Source: Dipteronia dyeriana (Eukaryota > Streptophyta > Magnoliopsida > Sapindales > Sapindaceae). Taken from it: a stretch of DNA of 64,000 nt. Where the stretch lies: NCBI GenBank assembly GCA_032871835.1, contig CM065296.1:1188001-1252000 (forward strand), given 5' to 3'. This document shows, piece after piece, positions 1 to 11,928 of the stretch. Position 1 is the first letter of the stretch. The number at the start of each line of letters is the position of its first letter. The notes beneath the pieces are model-generated. The model made no database searches and had not been told where the DNA came from. It saw nothing but the letters and a program-made list of their open reading frames with translations. A program made the translations under genes and the position numbers.

Positions 1-59
1 GATACAAATACAATGATACAATTAAACATTTATACAAATAACAAAAAAAAACAATTAAT

Positions 60-1225
60 TTTTCTAAATAATAATATAATATTTCTAATATAATAATAAT
101 TTCAAAAATTATTTAAAATTTGGGAATTAATTTTTAAAAATTATTACTTTACTGTCAAACTCGCAAAAATACATAAAAATATAAAACGAACATAATCATT
201 CTAATATATTATTAATTTCAAAACAATTAAAAAATTCGGATTAAATTTCTCCAAATTACCATTTTCTTTTTAAACTTTACAAAATAAAACTTAATATTTC
301 TAATAAAATAATAATTTCAAAAATTAAGAAAAAATTGAGAATTAATTTTTGAAATTTATTATTTTGTTGTCAAACTCACAAAAATACACAAAATTAACAT
401 AATCATTCTAATATATTATTAATTGTTAAAAAAAAATATAAAATTCGGATTTAATTTCTCCAAATTACCATTTTCATCTTAAACTTTACAACAGAAAACA
501 TAATATTTCTATTATAATAATAATAATTTTGGATATTATGAAAAAAATGGGAATTAATTTTTTATAATTATTATTTTGTTGTCAAACTCACAAAACTACA
601 TAAAATTAACATAATCATTCTAATATATTATTAAATTAAAAACAATTCAGATTAAATTTCTTAAAATTACCATTTTCATCTTAAACTCTACAAAATAAAA
701 CATAATATTTCTAATATAATAATAATTTCGAAAATTATGAAAAAATTGGGAATTAATTTTTAAAAATTATTATTTTGTTGTCAAACTCACAAAACTACAT
801 AAAAATATAAAATAAACATAATCATTCTAATATATTATTAAATTCAAATAAAATTCAGATTAAATTTCTTCAAATTACCATTTTATTCTTAAACTCTACA
901 AAATAAAACATAATCTTTCTAATATAATGATAATTTCGAAAATTATGAAAAATTGACAATTTTTTTAATTTAATGTTTTGTCGTCAAACTCACAAAAATA
1001 CATAAAATTAACATAATCATTCTAATATATTATTAATTTCAAAAGAAAAAATTCAGATTAAATTTCTCCAAATTAACATTTTCTTCTTAAACTCTACAAA
1101 AGAAAAAATAATCTTTCTAATATAATAATAATTTCGAAAATTATGAAAATATTAGGAATTAATTTTTAAAATTATTAATTTGTTGTCAATCTCATAAAAA
1201 TATATAAAATTTAACATATTACTAA
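60..1225. repeat. AT-rich tandem repeat, ~205-bp unit, about 5.5 copies
   Basis: A block containing 'aaattaccatttt', 'ttgttgtcaaactcac' and 'cataatcattctaatatatt' recurs in the same order. The 'attacc' anchor falls near 255, 464, 666, 874 and (altered) 1072, giving a 198-209 bp period. Copies differ by substitutions and small indels in A/T runs, so the array is not young. No ORF crosses it. It may be the edge of a larger satellite beyond the window. From 1226 to 1469 I see only simple AT-rich sequence. Confidence 0.75.
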
Positions 1226-1469
1226 GTACTAACTCTCTAACAATAATATTAACTATACACATGCTAATCACTAAATACTAAATAATAATAATTACTATAT
1301 AAAAAATTATTAATAACAAAAGTAGAGAAGTAGACATACTGACCTTAAATTCGAGGCTTAAGAGTTGAGAGTGTTGAATTAATTAATCAAATGGATACCT
1401 AACAACATAACAAATAATAACATTAGTTATAAACATATTAATAATAAATATGGTTAATAATTAAGTAAT

Positions 1470-3028
1470 TTTTTTGAAATATTTATTTTTTACTCACTTA
1501 TACATTTTTAGAGGATTGAGGCCCTATATTTCTAAAAACCATTCGATTTAGTCCTTCTGTTGGTCAAACGTTGGTCCAACTTAACAGAAAGAGGGCCATT
1601 TTCGTCATTTCTAAATATTTATATAATACTCATAAAATTTATATTATAAATACAAATTAAAATATGAAAAATAAGTAAATAATTAAAATAAACAATTCAT
1701 AAATTAAAAAACCATTCATTCAAAAATTAAAAAAACGAAAACAAAATCAAATATATAATCAAATCTAATCTTCCTAAGGACCATCATCCTGAAAACCATC
1801 ATCAAACATCATCCAACTCACCAAATCATCCCGAGAACCATCATCAAATATCTCTTTTCTCCACAAACCAAATACATAATAAAATCACCACCACTAATCA
1901 CCATCTCAACCACCAATCAACATCGGACCACTATCACCACCTGATCTACAGTCCTTCATCATCACCACCGGACCACCATCACCGGATTGACGATGTGGCT
2001 CCCAGATCGATGGTTTTCTCGGCTCCCCAGATCGATCGACGATCTTTTCGGCTCCCAGATCATTCAAGATCGATCAATGGTGTGAATCAAAAACCAATAA
2101 CTGGGTTCGGTTTGGTGATGGGTGTGGCAGCTAGGGTTCACGATAGTCAATGGTAGATGGAGAGAGAGAGATCGAGAAGCTTCTTTGGGTTTCATTTTTA
2201 TTGAATGGAGAGAGAGAGATCTATAAAGAGAGTGAGAGATCGAGAAAGACATGGAGAGTGAGAGAGAGTGAGATAGCAGAGAGAGATGAAATTTCAATGG
2301 TTTTGGTTTTGGTTTTGGTTTTAGTTTTGAGAAATAGAGAGATGATTGAATCGGTGTTGATTGGTTTAGGTTTTGTTGGTGGTTGAGTTTCATTTTTATT
2401 GGAGATCATCAGTGGGTTACTGGGTTTGTTGTTTGAGTTAATGAATTTTTTTTGGAGATCAACAGAAGATGATCATGTTCTTTTAAGTTTTAAACAATTT
2501 TTTTTTATTAGGTGGAGATTCAGATTGGATCTCCACCTAATCAAAAAAAATTCTTAAGTTTAATTGTATGATTTGCTGGGTTTGGATTTTATGGGTTGAA
2601 GATGGTGGTGTGGTGGTTTGCTGATGGTGGGTGATTTGTATGATAAATTTAAGGTGGGTTTCATTTCCAGATTCAAGATAAAAAAAAACCCATAATTTTT
2701 TTTCATCTATTTTTTTTTAACATGAATGATAAAGTTAATTTTTGTAAATATTTATTATTTAATATTTTATTATTTTAATATTTTAATATTTAAAGTTAAA
2801 TTGTAAAAATTGACAAAAGTAGAGGGTGAAATGGTCATTTGATGTAAGTTAAGGGCAAAATGGTCAATTTACTTTTTCCGTGACGGTTGATCGTCAAAAT
2901 TCTGGTCATAATGACCAATTTGAGTGGTTGTTTAAAATATAGGGACTAATCCAGTGAAAAATGAATAGGTGAGTAAAAAAAAATATTTCAAAAAAAATAT
3001 AGGGACTAAATGAATAATATCCCTAAAA
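1470..3028. mobile_element. Non-autonomous element with long terminal inverted repeats
   Basis: The left end (about 1470-1600) and the reverse complement of the right end (about 2810-3000) match over more than 100 bp. Both contain 'ttttttgaaatattt', 'actcac.tat.cattttt' and 'ccctatatttt' in the same order. Long inverted ends fit a MULE-type or foldback element. The interior is CT/GA-rich and low in complexity (2150-2400) and has only short ORFs without recognisable domains. The outer right end extends to about 3028, while the left counterpart looks eroded, so no target duplication could be read. Confidence 0.55.
2507..2541. repeat. Perfect 13-bp hairpin inside the inverted-repeat element
   Basis: 'attaggtggagat' and its exact reverse complement 'atctccacctaat' are separated by a 9-nt loop. 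T-rich and A-rich flanks lengthen the stem further. It could be the remnant of a small nested insertion. No function is assigned. Confidence 0.7.
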
Positions 3029-3039
3029 AAAATAAGACA

Positions 3040-3757
3040 ATACCTTAGAGTAAGAGCGTTAAAATATGTAGCGACTATAATAGTATATAGTATATAATAT
3101 ATAATGTATAGTGTATAGTACTATAATATTAGTATATTACCGTAATAGTAAATAGTAAATAGTAAATAGTAAATAGTATATAATAATATAATATATTAAA
3201 TAAATAAAATAAAATACAAAATAGCTGAAAGAGTGAGTGAGAGATGTTGGAGATTGTAGAGAATAGAGAGAATAAGAGAGTAGGGAAGTAGAGAAAATGT
3301 AGAGAATGAGGTGAGAGTGATGGAGGTATTTATAGAAAAATGTTAGATTAGGGTATAATTGAAAAAAATTGTAAAAGATTTTAAATAATAAAATTTTTAA
3401 AAGTTTTGAGCATATTTTAAACCCCCAACGGTCAATAACAACTTCTGAATAATTACAAAAGCCACATCTCAATTCAAAATTTAAAATTTAAACTTTAAAT
3501 TACAAAAAAATTCAAATTTTGAATTATGGCAGGCCCTAACGGGCCGGCTGGTTAAGGCTCGTCAGAAATCAACTTTTGAATTTTTTAAAGGGCCCACAGA
3601 CCTAACGGGCCGGCCCGCAGGCCATGCACCCTGGCCCCAGCCTGGACCGACAGCTTAACGGGGTTAGGGCTGGTCCGTTAAGTCAGTAGGCCGAGCCCGT
3701 GACCTAACCAGGCAGGGCCGGCAGCTCGCCAGGGCCTGGCCCATTTTGCCACCTTTA
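3040..3757 (-). mobile_element. 5' end of a hAT (Ac-like) transposon, truncated
   Basis: Read on the minus strand from 3757, the sequence begins 'taaaggtggcaaaatggg', which resembles plant hAT-Ac termini. A GC-rich block (3530-3750) follows, full of 'ggccc' and 'cgggcc' motifs like the subterminal repeats of this superfamily. A TATA-like 'tataaatacc' (3324-3335) and a CT-rich leader come next, as in an element promoter. No transposase and no opposite end were found before about 3040, so this is a fragment. Confidence 0.6.
3144..3180. repeat. 7-bp microsatellite (atagtaa)n
   Basis: 'tagtaaa' recurs about five times in a row, next to a TA-rich stretch at 3080-3140. Confidence 0.8.
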
Positions 3758-3759
3758 GA

Positions 3760-4870
3760 TGATATCACTTGGCTAGACTTTGAAGACTCAAGCCAAGATT
3801 GTGGCAGTGATCTCCCTTCTAACGGTTGGGGGCCTGGAGGCTTTTCTAGTGCTCCGAACGCTTAAGAATTTTTTGTCTTGTTATTTATGTAACTGTCGCC
3901 TTTTAATTGCCCCGTTTCATAAATAAAACCCCTTTTATTCTTTTTATTGTTTCTGTATAAACGGGTGGATTGATATAAGTTGGTTGTCCCGTTGCGCATT
4001 AATGATAACCCATGTTGTAAGCTTGTAACAATAGTAGTCAAAAAGCCGAACGTTTTACGATTGATTGTAACCATTTATTAACTTTAACTATACACGTCTA
4101 ACCACTCATAAGTTAATCGTTTCGATTGTGATCACATCTTCTCACCCGATTTCTCTAACTTGACCATGACGTTTCATTAACCCAAGCTACATCGAGTTTG
4201 TTGTCCTGACTTTGGTCAAGTAACTTCGTATGACAGGGCATGTAGTAGCCCTTACATATGCAGGGTCGGGGGAACCGCTCTGGTCAGCCGATCGGTTATT
4301 CAGGCCCCCGATCATCTTGCTGCTTTTATATCAAAAAGTGTTCTTTTATAACCCGTTTACATGGTATTTAATTTATAGACTCTTGTCTTTTATCTGTCAA
4401 CTAGGTCATTGGGATGTCCCCCAATAGACTATTGATCAAGATTCGTTGCAACAGGGCATCTTGTATTTTATTGACTTAACAGGTGCTTTAATTGCACCTA
4501 TTTTTAAGTAAAAATACTTATCCCTTATTCAACTCTTGGTGCATCCCATCAGACGCTTATGACCTGAAGATGCCCTAACAGTACTTTATTGTGCCCAGTT
4601 AGTCTCGGTGAGTGTACACTGTCTTTGCGACATATGTTTTTGGCCCCTTCACTGGGCCTCTCGGGCGCCCCTACCCAATACCGAGCAATTTCTAGGTGCC
4701 CCGAGGTTGCTTTTGTATAAGAAAGCAAGGTTTTAGAACACTTTTCTTGATTTTTAAAACTGTTCCCTTAAAGGGGCTTTTATTAAATGCTAAAAGGAAA
4801 CATAAAATAATCAGCTAACAAAGCAAAATCATTCTCAAAAGAAATAAAAATGAACAAGAAGAACTGAGGG
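3760..4870 (-). other. 3' non-coding part of the gypsy element, downstream LTR not recognised
   Basis: This stretch follows the integrase stop. By eye it does not match the upstream LTR at 10,443-11,214, so it is more likely the long 3' spacer known in Tat elements than an LTR. Short ORFs here (for example 4230-4427) have no domain. Confidence 0.4.
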
Positions 4871-4874
4871 ACCT

Positions 4875-6000
4875 CTAATGGTAGAACATTTTTAGGTATT
4901 CTGATCGGGCAAGGTGGTACGCCCCATGCCCTGCTAACCCGACCACCTTGTATGGACCTTCCCATTTATCCGCCAAAGCCCATGCTGACTTATCTCTTGT
5001 ATTATGCGATAACCTTCTCAGAACTAGATCTCCTAGTTAGAATCTTCTGATTCGAACATGTGAGTTATAGTATCTAGCAACCCTTTGAGTTATAATACTC
5101 TTGACATATCTCTTTTTTCTTTTAACTCGTCTAAGTTCTGTTCCAGCATACTAGCATTCGACTCGAGATGGAAGATATGTACCCTAGGTGAGTTATGAAC
5201 TACTTCAACCGGGATCACTGCCTCTGTCCCGAACGCCAATGAATAAGGGGTTTCCCCCGTTGAGGTCCTTTCTGTGGTCCGATATGCCCATAGAACTTCA
5301 TATAGCTTGTCTGCCCAGTTCCCTTTCCTGACGTCTAGCTTTGCCTTCTAGGTGTGCTTGATTATCTTGTTTACAGCTTCTGTCTGGCCATTGGTTTGAG
5401 AGTGAGTTGGTGTGGCATAATAATTTTTTATGCCAAAATCCCGATATATTTTTCTGAAATTGTCACTGTCGAACTGAGTTTCGTTATCTGTAATTATCGT
5501 GTCTGAGATTCAGAATTGGTAGATGATATTCTTCTTGACGAAGCATGTCGTATTGGCCTCGGTTATATACACCAGCGCTTCTGCCTCGACCTATTTGGTG
5601 AAATAATCTATGGCCACAATAGCATACTTTGCCTCACTTTTGGTTGCAGCTGGCATCGAGCCGATCAAGTCTAACACCATATGGTGAACAACCAAGGTGA
5701 TGACAATCTCTTCAACAACTCGGGAGGCCTCTTTATGTCATTAGCTATCCTCTGGCAACCCCTACATTGATCCGCGATCGCTAGAGCGTCTTGGAATAGA
5801 GTCGACCAGTAGAAGCCTTGTTTGAGAGTTTGTGTGCCAGGCTTTTGCCTCCTGAGTGATTCACACATACTCCCCCGTGGATGCTTTCTAAAATCCGTCT
5901 GCTCTCCACCGGGTAGACACATCTCTGTAAGGCTTTCGAGAATCCTCTCATATATAACTCTCCTCTAACCATTCAGTACCTTGCAGTTCTATATTTGAGA
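4875..6000 (-). pseudogene. Gypsy integrase, broken
   Basis: Integrase would insert the cDNA copy into the genome. Seen in order on the minus strand: an HHCC zinc-binding region (5972-5720, residues around 'HGGVCVNH' and 'CRGCQ'); the catalytic core (about 5680-5300) with 'IITDNETQFDS' and 'YHATPTHSQTNGQTEA'-like sequence (here 'YYATPTHSQTNGQ'), followed by 'RTTERTSTGETPYSLAFG'; and a C-terminal stretch ending 'EGPYKVVGLAGHGAYH' with a stop at 4875. Several in-frame stops and frame changes interrupt it (the frame changes near 5780 and again near 5000), so no full-length protein is possible. Assignment to gypsy integrase is firm from motif order and context. Confidence 0.85.
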
Positions 6001-6381
6001 CATTTTGCTTCAGTTACTTCTATTGGCAGTGTTTCATCCTCCAGGCATTCCCTGTTCGGGGTCATCCAAGTGGTCTTCTCTCTTTCAATCGCACCTATCT
6101 CCAATATCTCTTATTGTTCCTCGATGCTTGGCCTTTTAAGATGAGTGACTGGGATGATCTTTGACTGTACACCGATAGTAGCTGACACCAATTTTGACAA
6201 AGCGTCTGCCTTTTCATTCTTCTCCTTTGGATCTAGATGATGCTGTACATTTTGAATATTCCTAGCAGTGTTTTGGCTACTCTTAAATATATGGCTATGT
6301 TATTGTCTTTGACCTGATACTCATCCAAAATCTGGTTTACTATCACTTACGAGTCACTGAATATTTCTAGCTCATTCGCCC

Positions 6382-6684
6382 CTAAGGCCGTGCAAACCTT
6401 GAGCTTGCCAAAAGTGTCTCATACTCTGCTATGTTATTAGTGGCTTTGAAGTCGAACCGCATGAAACATTCTACTTGATCGCTTTCTAGGGTATATATGA
6501 CTATCCTATCCCCACTACCGTGCGTGTTTGATGACCCATCTACGTGTAATTTCCACACGAACTCATCATTCTTTTTCAATATCCTGATCACCTCGCTGTT
6601 TGGTTCGGTGAGTTCTGTAACTTGCCCCTTTATTGCGGCCCTTGGCAGATATGCTATCTCAAACTCGCTAACTCCACAACCCAT
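6382..6684 (-). pseudogene. Second (archaeal-type) RNase H of a Tat element
   Basis: An open stretch of 100 codons contains 'KLHVDGSSNTHGSGDRIV' and 'RFDFKATNNIAEYETLLAS', the first Asp and Glu regions of an RNase H fold. It lies between the canonical RNase H (about 6720-6910) and integrase. This additional domain is known in the Tat lineage. The later Asp motifs fall in the out-of-frame region towards 6300-6000. It would remove RNA from RNA-DNA hybrids. It is a remnant of one decayed polyprotein, not a separate gene. Confidence 0.8.
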
Positions 6685-6722
6685 TTAATTAGTCTCTTAG
6701 ACACTTCAGGTTTCAATAGAAT

Positions 6723-8127
6723 TTACTTCAACAGGCAGTCCGTATAGACCTCGATCTTGTGGGCTTGAAAATATGGCCTTAGCTTCCTTGTTACAGTCAC
6801 AAAGGCCAGTGCCATTTGCTCGGCTGGTGAATACTTTGTCTCAGCTGGTAACAAAGTTTTTCTTGTATAGTACACTGACTTTTGTACCCCATCATTTTTG
6901 TACCCCATCATATAGTCTGACCAATTCTGAACCTGTTCCTTCAGGTGTTACTGACAGGTACATATAAAGCACTTCTCCTTCAAGGGGTTTGGACAGAATC
7001 AACGCTTTTCCTAAATATTCCTTGAGCTTTCTGAAGGCCTGTTCGCATTCAGCATTCCATTCCACCCCATTACCCTTTTTAATTGCCTTAAAAAAGGCAA
7101 GACATTTGTCAGTTGACTTGCTTATGAATCGATCCAGAGATGCCAAATATCCCATTAGCCTTTGGATTTCCTTCAATGTTCTTGGAGACCTCATTTCCTC
7201 TAATGCCTTTATTTTTTCTGAGTTAACCTTAATTCCCCTCTGGTGAACTTGGAATTCTAGGAATCTCCCCGAAGGTACTCCAAAGACATACTTTTTTGGA
7301 TTGAACTTCATACCAAACCGTCATACCACTCCGAATGTTTCCCTAAGATCTACTGCATGTTCTTCTGACATTATGCTTTTTGTCAACATATCTTCCACAT
7401 ATACCTCAATGTTTATGCCGATCTGTCGAGCAAACATCTTATTCACCATTCTCTGGTAAGTTTCCCCGGTATTTTTAAGACCAAAGGGCATGGCTTTGTA
7501 GCAATATAGTCCCTAGTCAGTGGTAAATGAGGTTTTTTCCTCATTAGGTTTGAACATTCGGATCTGGTTATATCCCGAGTATGCATCCATTAAGCTTAAC
7601 AACTCGTGACCGGCCGTTGCATCTACTAACTGGTCAATCCGAGGCAGAGGAAAGCTATCCTTCGGGCATACTTTGTTGAGGTTGGTGAAATCAACACACA
7701 TCATCCACCGGCCATTCTTCATTTTTACCAGCACCACGTTAGCCACCCATTCAGGGTACTTTACTTCCCTTATAAATCCTGCTGTCAGCAACTTCTCCAC
7801 TTTTTCCTTGATTGTCTTGCTTCTTTCTGGGTTAAACCGACTTTTTTTTTGAATAACCGACTAACGGTCGGGGTCGATTGCTAAATAGTGCGAGATTATC
7901 TTTGGATCGATTCCCGACATATCCTCGTGTTTCCATGCAAACACATCTTTATATTTCTTTAGCAGTCTAATCATCTTATCCTGCACTTGCTTTGTCAGTT
8001 GAGCCTCGAGTCTTACAATATTTTCGGGGTTGTGGTCATTAAGTGCAACCTTTATGGCCGGTTTATCTTCCTGGTTTTTCCTATCTTCCGGAGATGTCTC
8101 CCTCGGGTCCAGGTCGAACCGGGTCAA
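6723..8127 (-). pseudogene. Gypsy reverse transcriptase and RNase H, broken
   Basis: This part of the polyprotein would copy element RNA into DNA. The segment at 8127-7861 is the Tat-type linker ('DVFAWKHEDMSGIDP'). Segment 7800-7513 holds RT motifs 'AGFIREVKYPEWVANVVLV' and 'CVDFTNLNKVCPKDSFPLP'. The palm follows near 7500-7320 ('AMPFGLKNTGETYQRMVNKMF'), where the YXDD box reads YVED (about 7385-7410), a change in a catalytic Asp. Segment 7311-6892 has 'GYLASLDRFISKSTDK', and RNase H follows to about 6723 ('YYTRKTLLPAETKYSP'). Stops near 7315 and 7510 and frame shifts near 7830 and 6900 break it. Confidence 0.88.
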
Positions 8128-8205
8128 AGTTTATGTTTCAACCTCCACGTTATCTATCTTATGATCTTCATACTTCTCAAGGGTGTACACTTGTATTACC
8201 CCTGA

Positions 8206-8664
8206 TTATGCTTTTTCCCTATACTTAGCCAGATTTGCCTTTCTCGCCCACTCCTGTGAGCTTTTCATAACTCCCACTCCTGCTTCCTTAGGAAAATTCA
8301 ACATTAGTGCATAGGTGGCGCTCACAGCTTTTGTCTTGTTCAAGAAAGGTCTGTCTAGTAAGGTATTGTATGACCAATTCTCTACACTCACGACCACAAA
8401 ACCTATCAATATTGTCTTGGTATAGGGAAAGCTTCCAACCTCCACAGCCAACTTCACTGATCCTAGTGATCTTACCTCCGATCCTCTGAAGCCTCTAAGT
8501 GGGACTTTAAGTGGTTGGAGGTCTCTTCGTTGTAACTCGAGTTGGTCAAACACTTCCACGCTTAGAATATCTGCCAAGCTTCCATTGTCGATCAGTACCC
8601 TTCTTACTTCCTTATGCCCTACGTGAACCGACACCACAATCACGTTATTCGGCTGTACCTTCAA
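8206..8664 (-). pseudogene. Gypsy retropepsin (aspartic protease) domain
   Basis: An open stretch of 152 codons contains 'RRVLIDNGSLADIL', the active-site region. Tat elements usually have D-N/S-G-S here, so the catalytic Asp looks kept. 'YNTLLDRPFLNK' is the second conserved region of the fold. The domain would mature the gag-pol polyprotein. It lies between gag and RT as expected. The open frame reflects chance survival in a dead element; the flanking frames are broken. Confidence 0.8.
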
Positions 8665-8749
8665 TGTATGTGCCTCTGCTTCGGTGAAAATTATGGGGTC
8701 CCTTTTGATCAGGCCCTAACAGATTCACCTCCAAGTTTCTCTGATCATG

Positions 8750-10369
8750 ACCGTTCTCCTAGTGGAACCTGCAATACTTGGTAGTGTCTCTTATGGCAAA
8801 ACTCGACTGTTTCGAGGGTTTCTTATACAAATTCTTATCTTCTATCACATTCAGGATTTCTTCTTGTCCTCTGACCAGCTGAGTGTAATTAGTGTATTGC
8901 CTCTTGAATTGCCTACTACCTCTGCCATCATCTTTTCGTCCATCCTTACATTTTCCTCCACTATCCCTTTTGTAGCTATTCTATAGGTTATTATCCTTGT
9001 GTTTTTGGCTACTTTTGGGCCGACTCCCGTGTATGAGTTTTTTACCATGGGCTAGCTGTTCTTCCTCTGCCATGGCGTATCCTCCGACATGGTCTACCAT
9101 GCTCGCGTACATGGTTGACCGCTTTTGCCTTAAGCTTAAGGTCAGATGGTTGTGTTGTAAACTGTTAATGAATGTCGACACTACTGCATCATCAATAGGA
9201 TCTTACACTTCTGACACCTCTTGTGAGAATCTAGTTAGGTAGTCTTTCAACTTCTCGTCTCTCCTTTGCTTCAGGGTCGACTGGGCCGATATGGACTTTC
9301 TTCGCTGGATGTTCCCCATGAACTACCTGGTGAATGCTTGTACTAACTTTTCAAAATTCCTAACGAAGCCTGCGGACAACCCTCAAAACCATCTAGATCC
9401 CTGATCTCTCAACGTTTACTGGAACATGCGGCATATGAGGGCGTCATCATAGTTATACTGCGTCATTACACTCTGGTACCTCCTTACATGCTCATGTGGG
9501 TCAGTAATGGATTTGAACTGCTCCATATACGGCATTCTGAATTTCTTCAAAAAACGGGATTGCTTTATAGAATCAGTAAACAGGCTTCCGGAGTTCCCGA
9601 TTAATGGGTTTCCCAACTTCTGCCTTTGTTCGAGGGCTTCTATCCTTATAAGGAGAATTTCTCACTCCCTATTCTGGCACTCCACACTAATCAAATCTCT
9701 GTTGGATAGTGAGCCCATATGGGTCTCTAGGAACTCGTCCGCTGATCTGAGCACCGAATGGGTCGCACTTGACTGCGGGGTTTGGCTCTGGGCCTTCTAA
9801 GGGCTGCTTCATCATCATTTGAATGTGAGCATAACTTTTTCAGCTGGCTGTCATATATGTGAGCCTGTTCGTGGTAGGTATTGTATCTCTCCACGTCTTC
9901 CCGTGAACTAGACTCCCGGTGTTCCCTTGCTTCCCGATCATCTCGACCACTTTAATTTTTGTTTGAACGCCCCCACTTTTTCATGTTGTTATGCCTTATC
10001 TCTTTTAGGTTTCTAGGGTGCTCTTGGAGTGTTCGTTACTATCTCGGAGTGCACCTTAGGATCCTGGACCACAATCGGTATGGAAAGTTGATACAACAAA
10101 CTTAAGTGAGCCGTGGCTGATAAGCTGATCCCTTGCTTAACGACATCTTCAATGAATTTCTATAAGAACTCCTGGATTTGCTTGAACGCTTCCGGAGAGA
10201 TACCAGCGAGTGCACCCGTGGATGTAACAGCGTCAGATCTGGCTGATGGCGGGGTCTTTGTGGATGAATCTTCTCCTGTGGTGCTGACATCAACAAGATT
10301 AGAGACATTGGCACCACGCGAAGCGTCAACGTTGCACGGGGATGGACTTCTGTCTCTATTAGTGTCCAT
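8750..10369 (-). pseudogene. Gypsy gag, broken
   Basis: The apparent start is an ATG at 10,369, just downstream of the LTR and leader; the first 69 codons are Ser/Thr-rich and low in complexity. The core gag domain is seen at 9616-9416 ('KFRMPYMEQFKSITDPHEHVRRYQSVM') and continues through 9400-8980 ('DYLTRFSQEVSEV', 'ALHT..LR'-type region at 9181-8981) in several frames. Gag would form the particle shell. At least three frameshifts and several stops occur. No clear CCHC zinc knuckle could be read. Confidence 0.75.
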
Positions 10370-10442
10370 GTTATTGACTTTTAAAATCGGCTACGTAAAC
10401 CAAATACTAGCGGAGGTTTCCCCCTCTCTCTAGCGCTAGTTG

Positions 10443-11214
10443 TTGACAGTGATTTTTGGATTAACCTCCCGTCACACAATTAATGCAGAATAATAACCAA
10501 TTGTAAATCAAAGTGAATGAAATATAAATAAGACACAGAGTTTTTATGTGGTAAAACCCTAGTGTGGGGAAATATCCACAGTTGCCAATAGCGACAACAA
10601 GAATTCACTATGTTAAAAGAAGATTACACACTCAATCTCTCTTGCGCTCTTGCTAGTCAAATTATGTTAATCCTTTCATGGGTATTATTAGGGTCTATTT
10701 GAACATGTATAGAACCCTAATTCTTAATGTACACGTAAGGAAAGTCTTTGTCATTTAATGAAATTCTAACTTCTTAAAGTCGTTCTCTCATTTTGTCCTA
10801 TTTGGAGTTGATTTGTATTTCTATTGTCCTTAGATCTCTTTCCTATTCTGGATTCTGATATCTATAAGGAAGTTTGTTTCCTTATCAGAATACGCTTCCA
10901 GAAGCGTTGTTCAAATCAGACTTTTTTTATGCGTATTTGAGTCATGATTCCATCGACTCTGGGTGCTGTTTACGTGTAACTCGTCCGTTCGCCTATTTTT
11001 TCTGACCATTCTTGTTTCCCTCGATCAGCGGTTTTACTCGACCCTCGCCCCGACCATCTTGACGACCCGATCGGATGAACATACTAACCCGATCTTTTAC
11101 GTTATCTTAGTCGGGGGTTGGTCGGGTCTTCTCCGAATAACTTGGGTCGGTTAAATCTGATCGTCTTTCAGTGATGTTGCACCCCCAACCTTAGTCTTTT
11201 GCTGCCGTGTCGTA
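10443..11214 (-). repeat. Upstream LTR of the gypsy element
   Basis: On the minus strand the block starts 'tgatacgacacggcagc' near 11,214 and ends 'actgtcaaca' near 10,443. 'aactagcgctagagagaggg' follows, the place and style of the primer-binding region seen in Tat elements, and gag begins ~70 bp further. The block contains 'accacataaaaactctg', a phrase common near plant LTR 3' ends. Boundaries are approximate because no second LTR is available. Confidence 0.5.
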
Positions 11215-11928
11215 TCATCTAGAATTTACCAATAATAATTATCATTATTATTATTTTATTATTATTATATTATTATTTTAAATTTTTTATTATTTTAAAT
11301 TTTTTATTATTATCAACATTATTATTTTCATTTTATATTTTATTTTTGTTTTTGACATTATCAATACTATTGTTATTGTAATTGAACAAATGATATTTTA
11401 TGATATTTAAATAAAAATGATAATTTAAATGATAATGGTGAAAAAAAAGTATAGAGTATTTAAATTATTATCATTATTTTATTATTATTATTATTTAATT
11501 TTTTATTTTTATTTTTTATATTATTAATAACCTTGTTATTATAAATGAACAAGTAATATTTAGAGATATTTAAATAAAAAAGATTTTTAAATGATAATTC
11601 ACATTTAATAATTTATATATTAATATGGGTTTTATATTCAGAGATATTTAAATAAAAAAAGATAATATATGTAATTTTTAAATCAATTTAGTTTTTTCAT
11701 TTCTCTATTTATTTAATTTTCTTTATCATATAGTTTAAAATTTTATTATTATTTAACCAATCTTTGAATTTAAATTTTAAAATATAATTTTTAAAAATTT
11801 GGTAAGAGGGGTATTTATGTTATATTATTATATTTTTCCAATTTGACACAATTATATATATAATAAATGTACTTAATGCAATTTACATGATAGAATTTGG
11901 CATTAGGTTTCCACCCACTTCTATCATG
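11215..11928. other. AT-rich spacer, no gene seen
   Basis: This stretch is dominated by runs such as 'attattattatt' and A/T tracts. No domain-bearing ORF, RNA gene or clear element end is visible. Confidence 0.6.

Larger units (their letters stand above)
3760..11214 (-). mobile_element. Decayed Ty3/gypsy retrotransposon, Tat lineage
   Basis: On the minus strand the order is LTR, leader, gag, protease, reverse transcriptase, RNase H, a second RNase H, then integrase, which is the gypsy order. The extra RNase H before integrase and the 'FAW.HEDM.GIDP' stretch before RT are typical of the Tat lineage (Retand/Ogre-like). All domains carry stops or frameshifts, so the copy is dead. Only the upstream LTR (10,443-11,214) is recognised. 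The downstream end meets the hAT fragment at 3757 and may have been lost there. Confidence 0.85.

Noticed and set aside
1780..2000. 'accatcatc' and 'caccacc' runs as a His/Pro-rich coding exon
   Set aside because: Every frame is interrupted and there is no neighbouring exon; low-complexity filler of the inverted-repeat element.
3137..3472. 111-codon minus-strand ORF, Leu/Tyr-rich
   Set aside because: Runs through the CT-rich leader and microsatellite of the hAT end; composition explains it.
4230..4427. 65-codon ORF in the gypsy 3' region
   Set aside because: No domain, and opposite in strand to the element.
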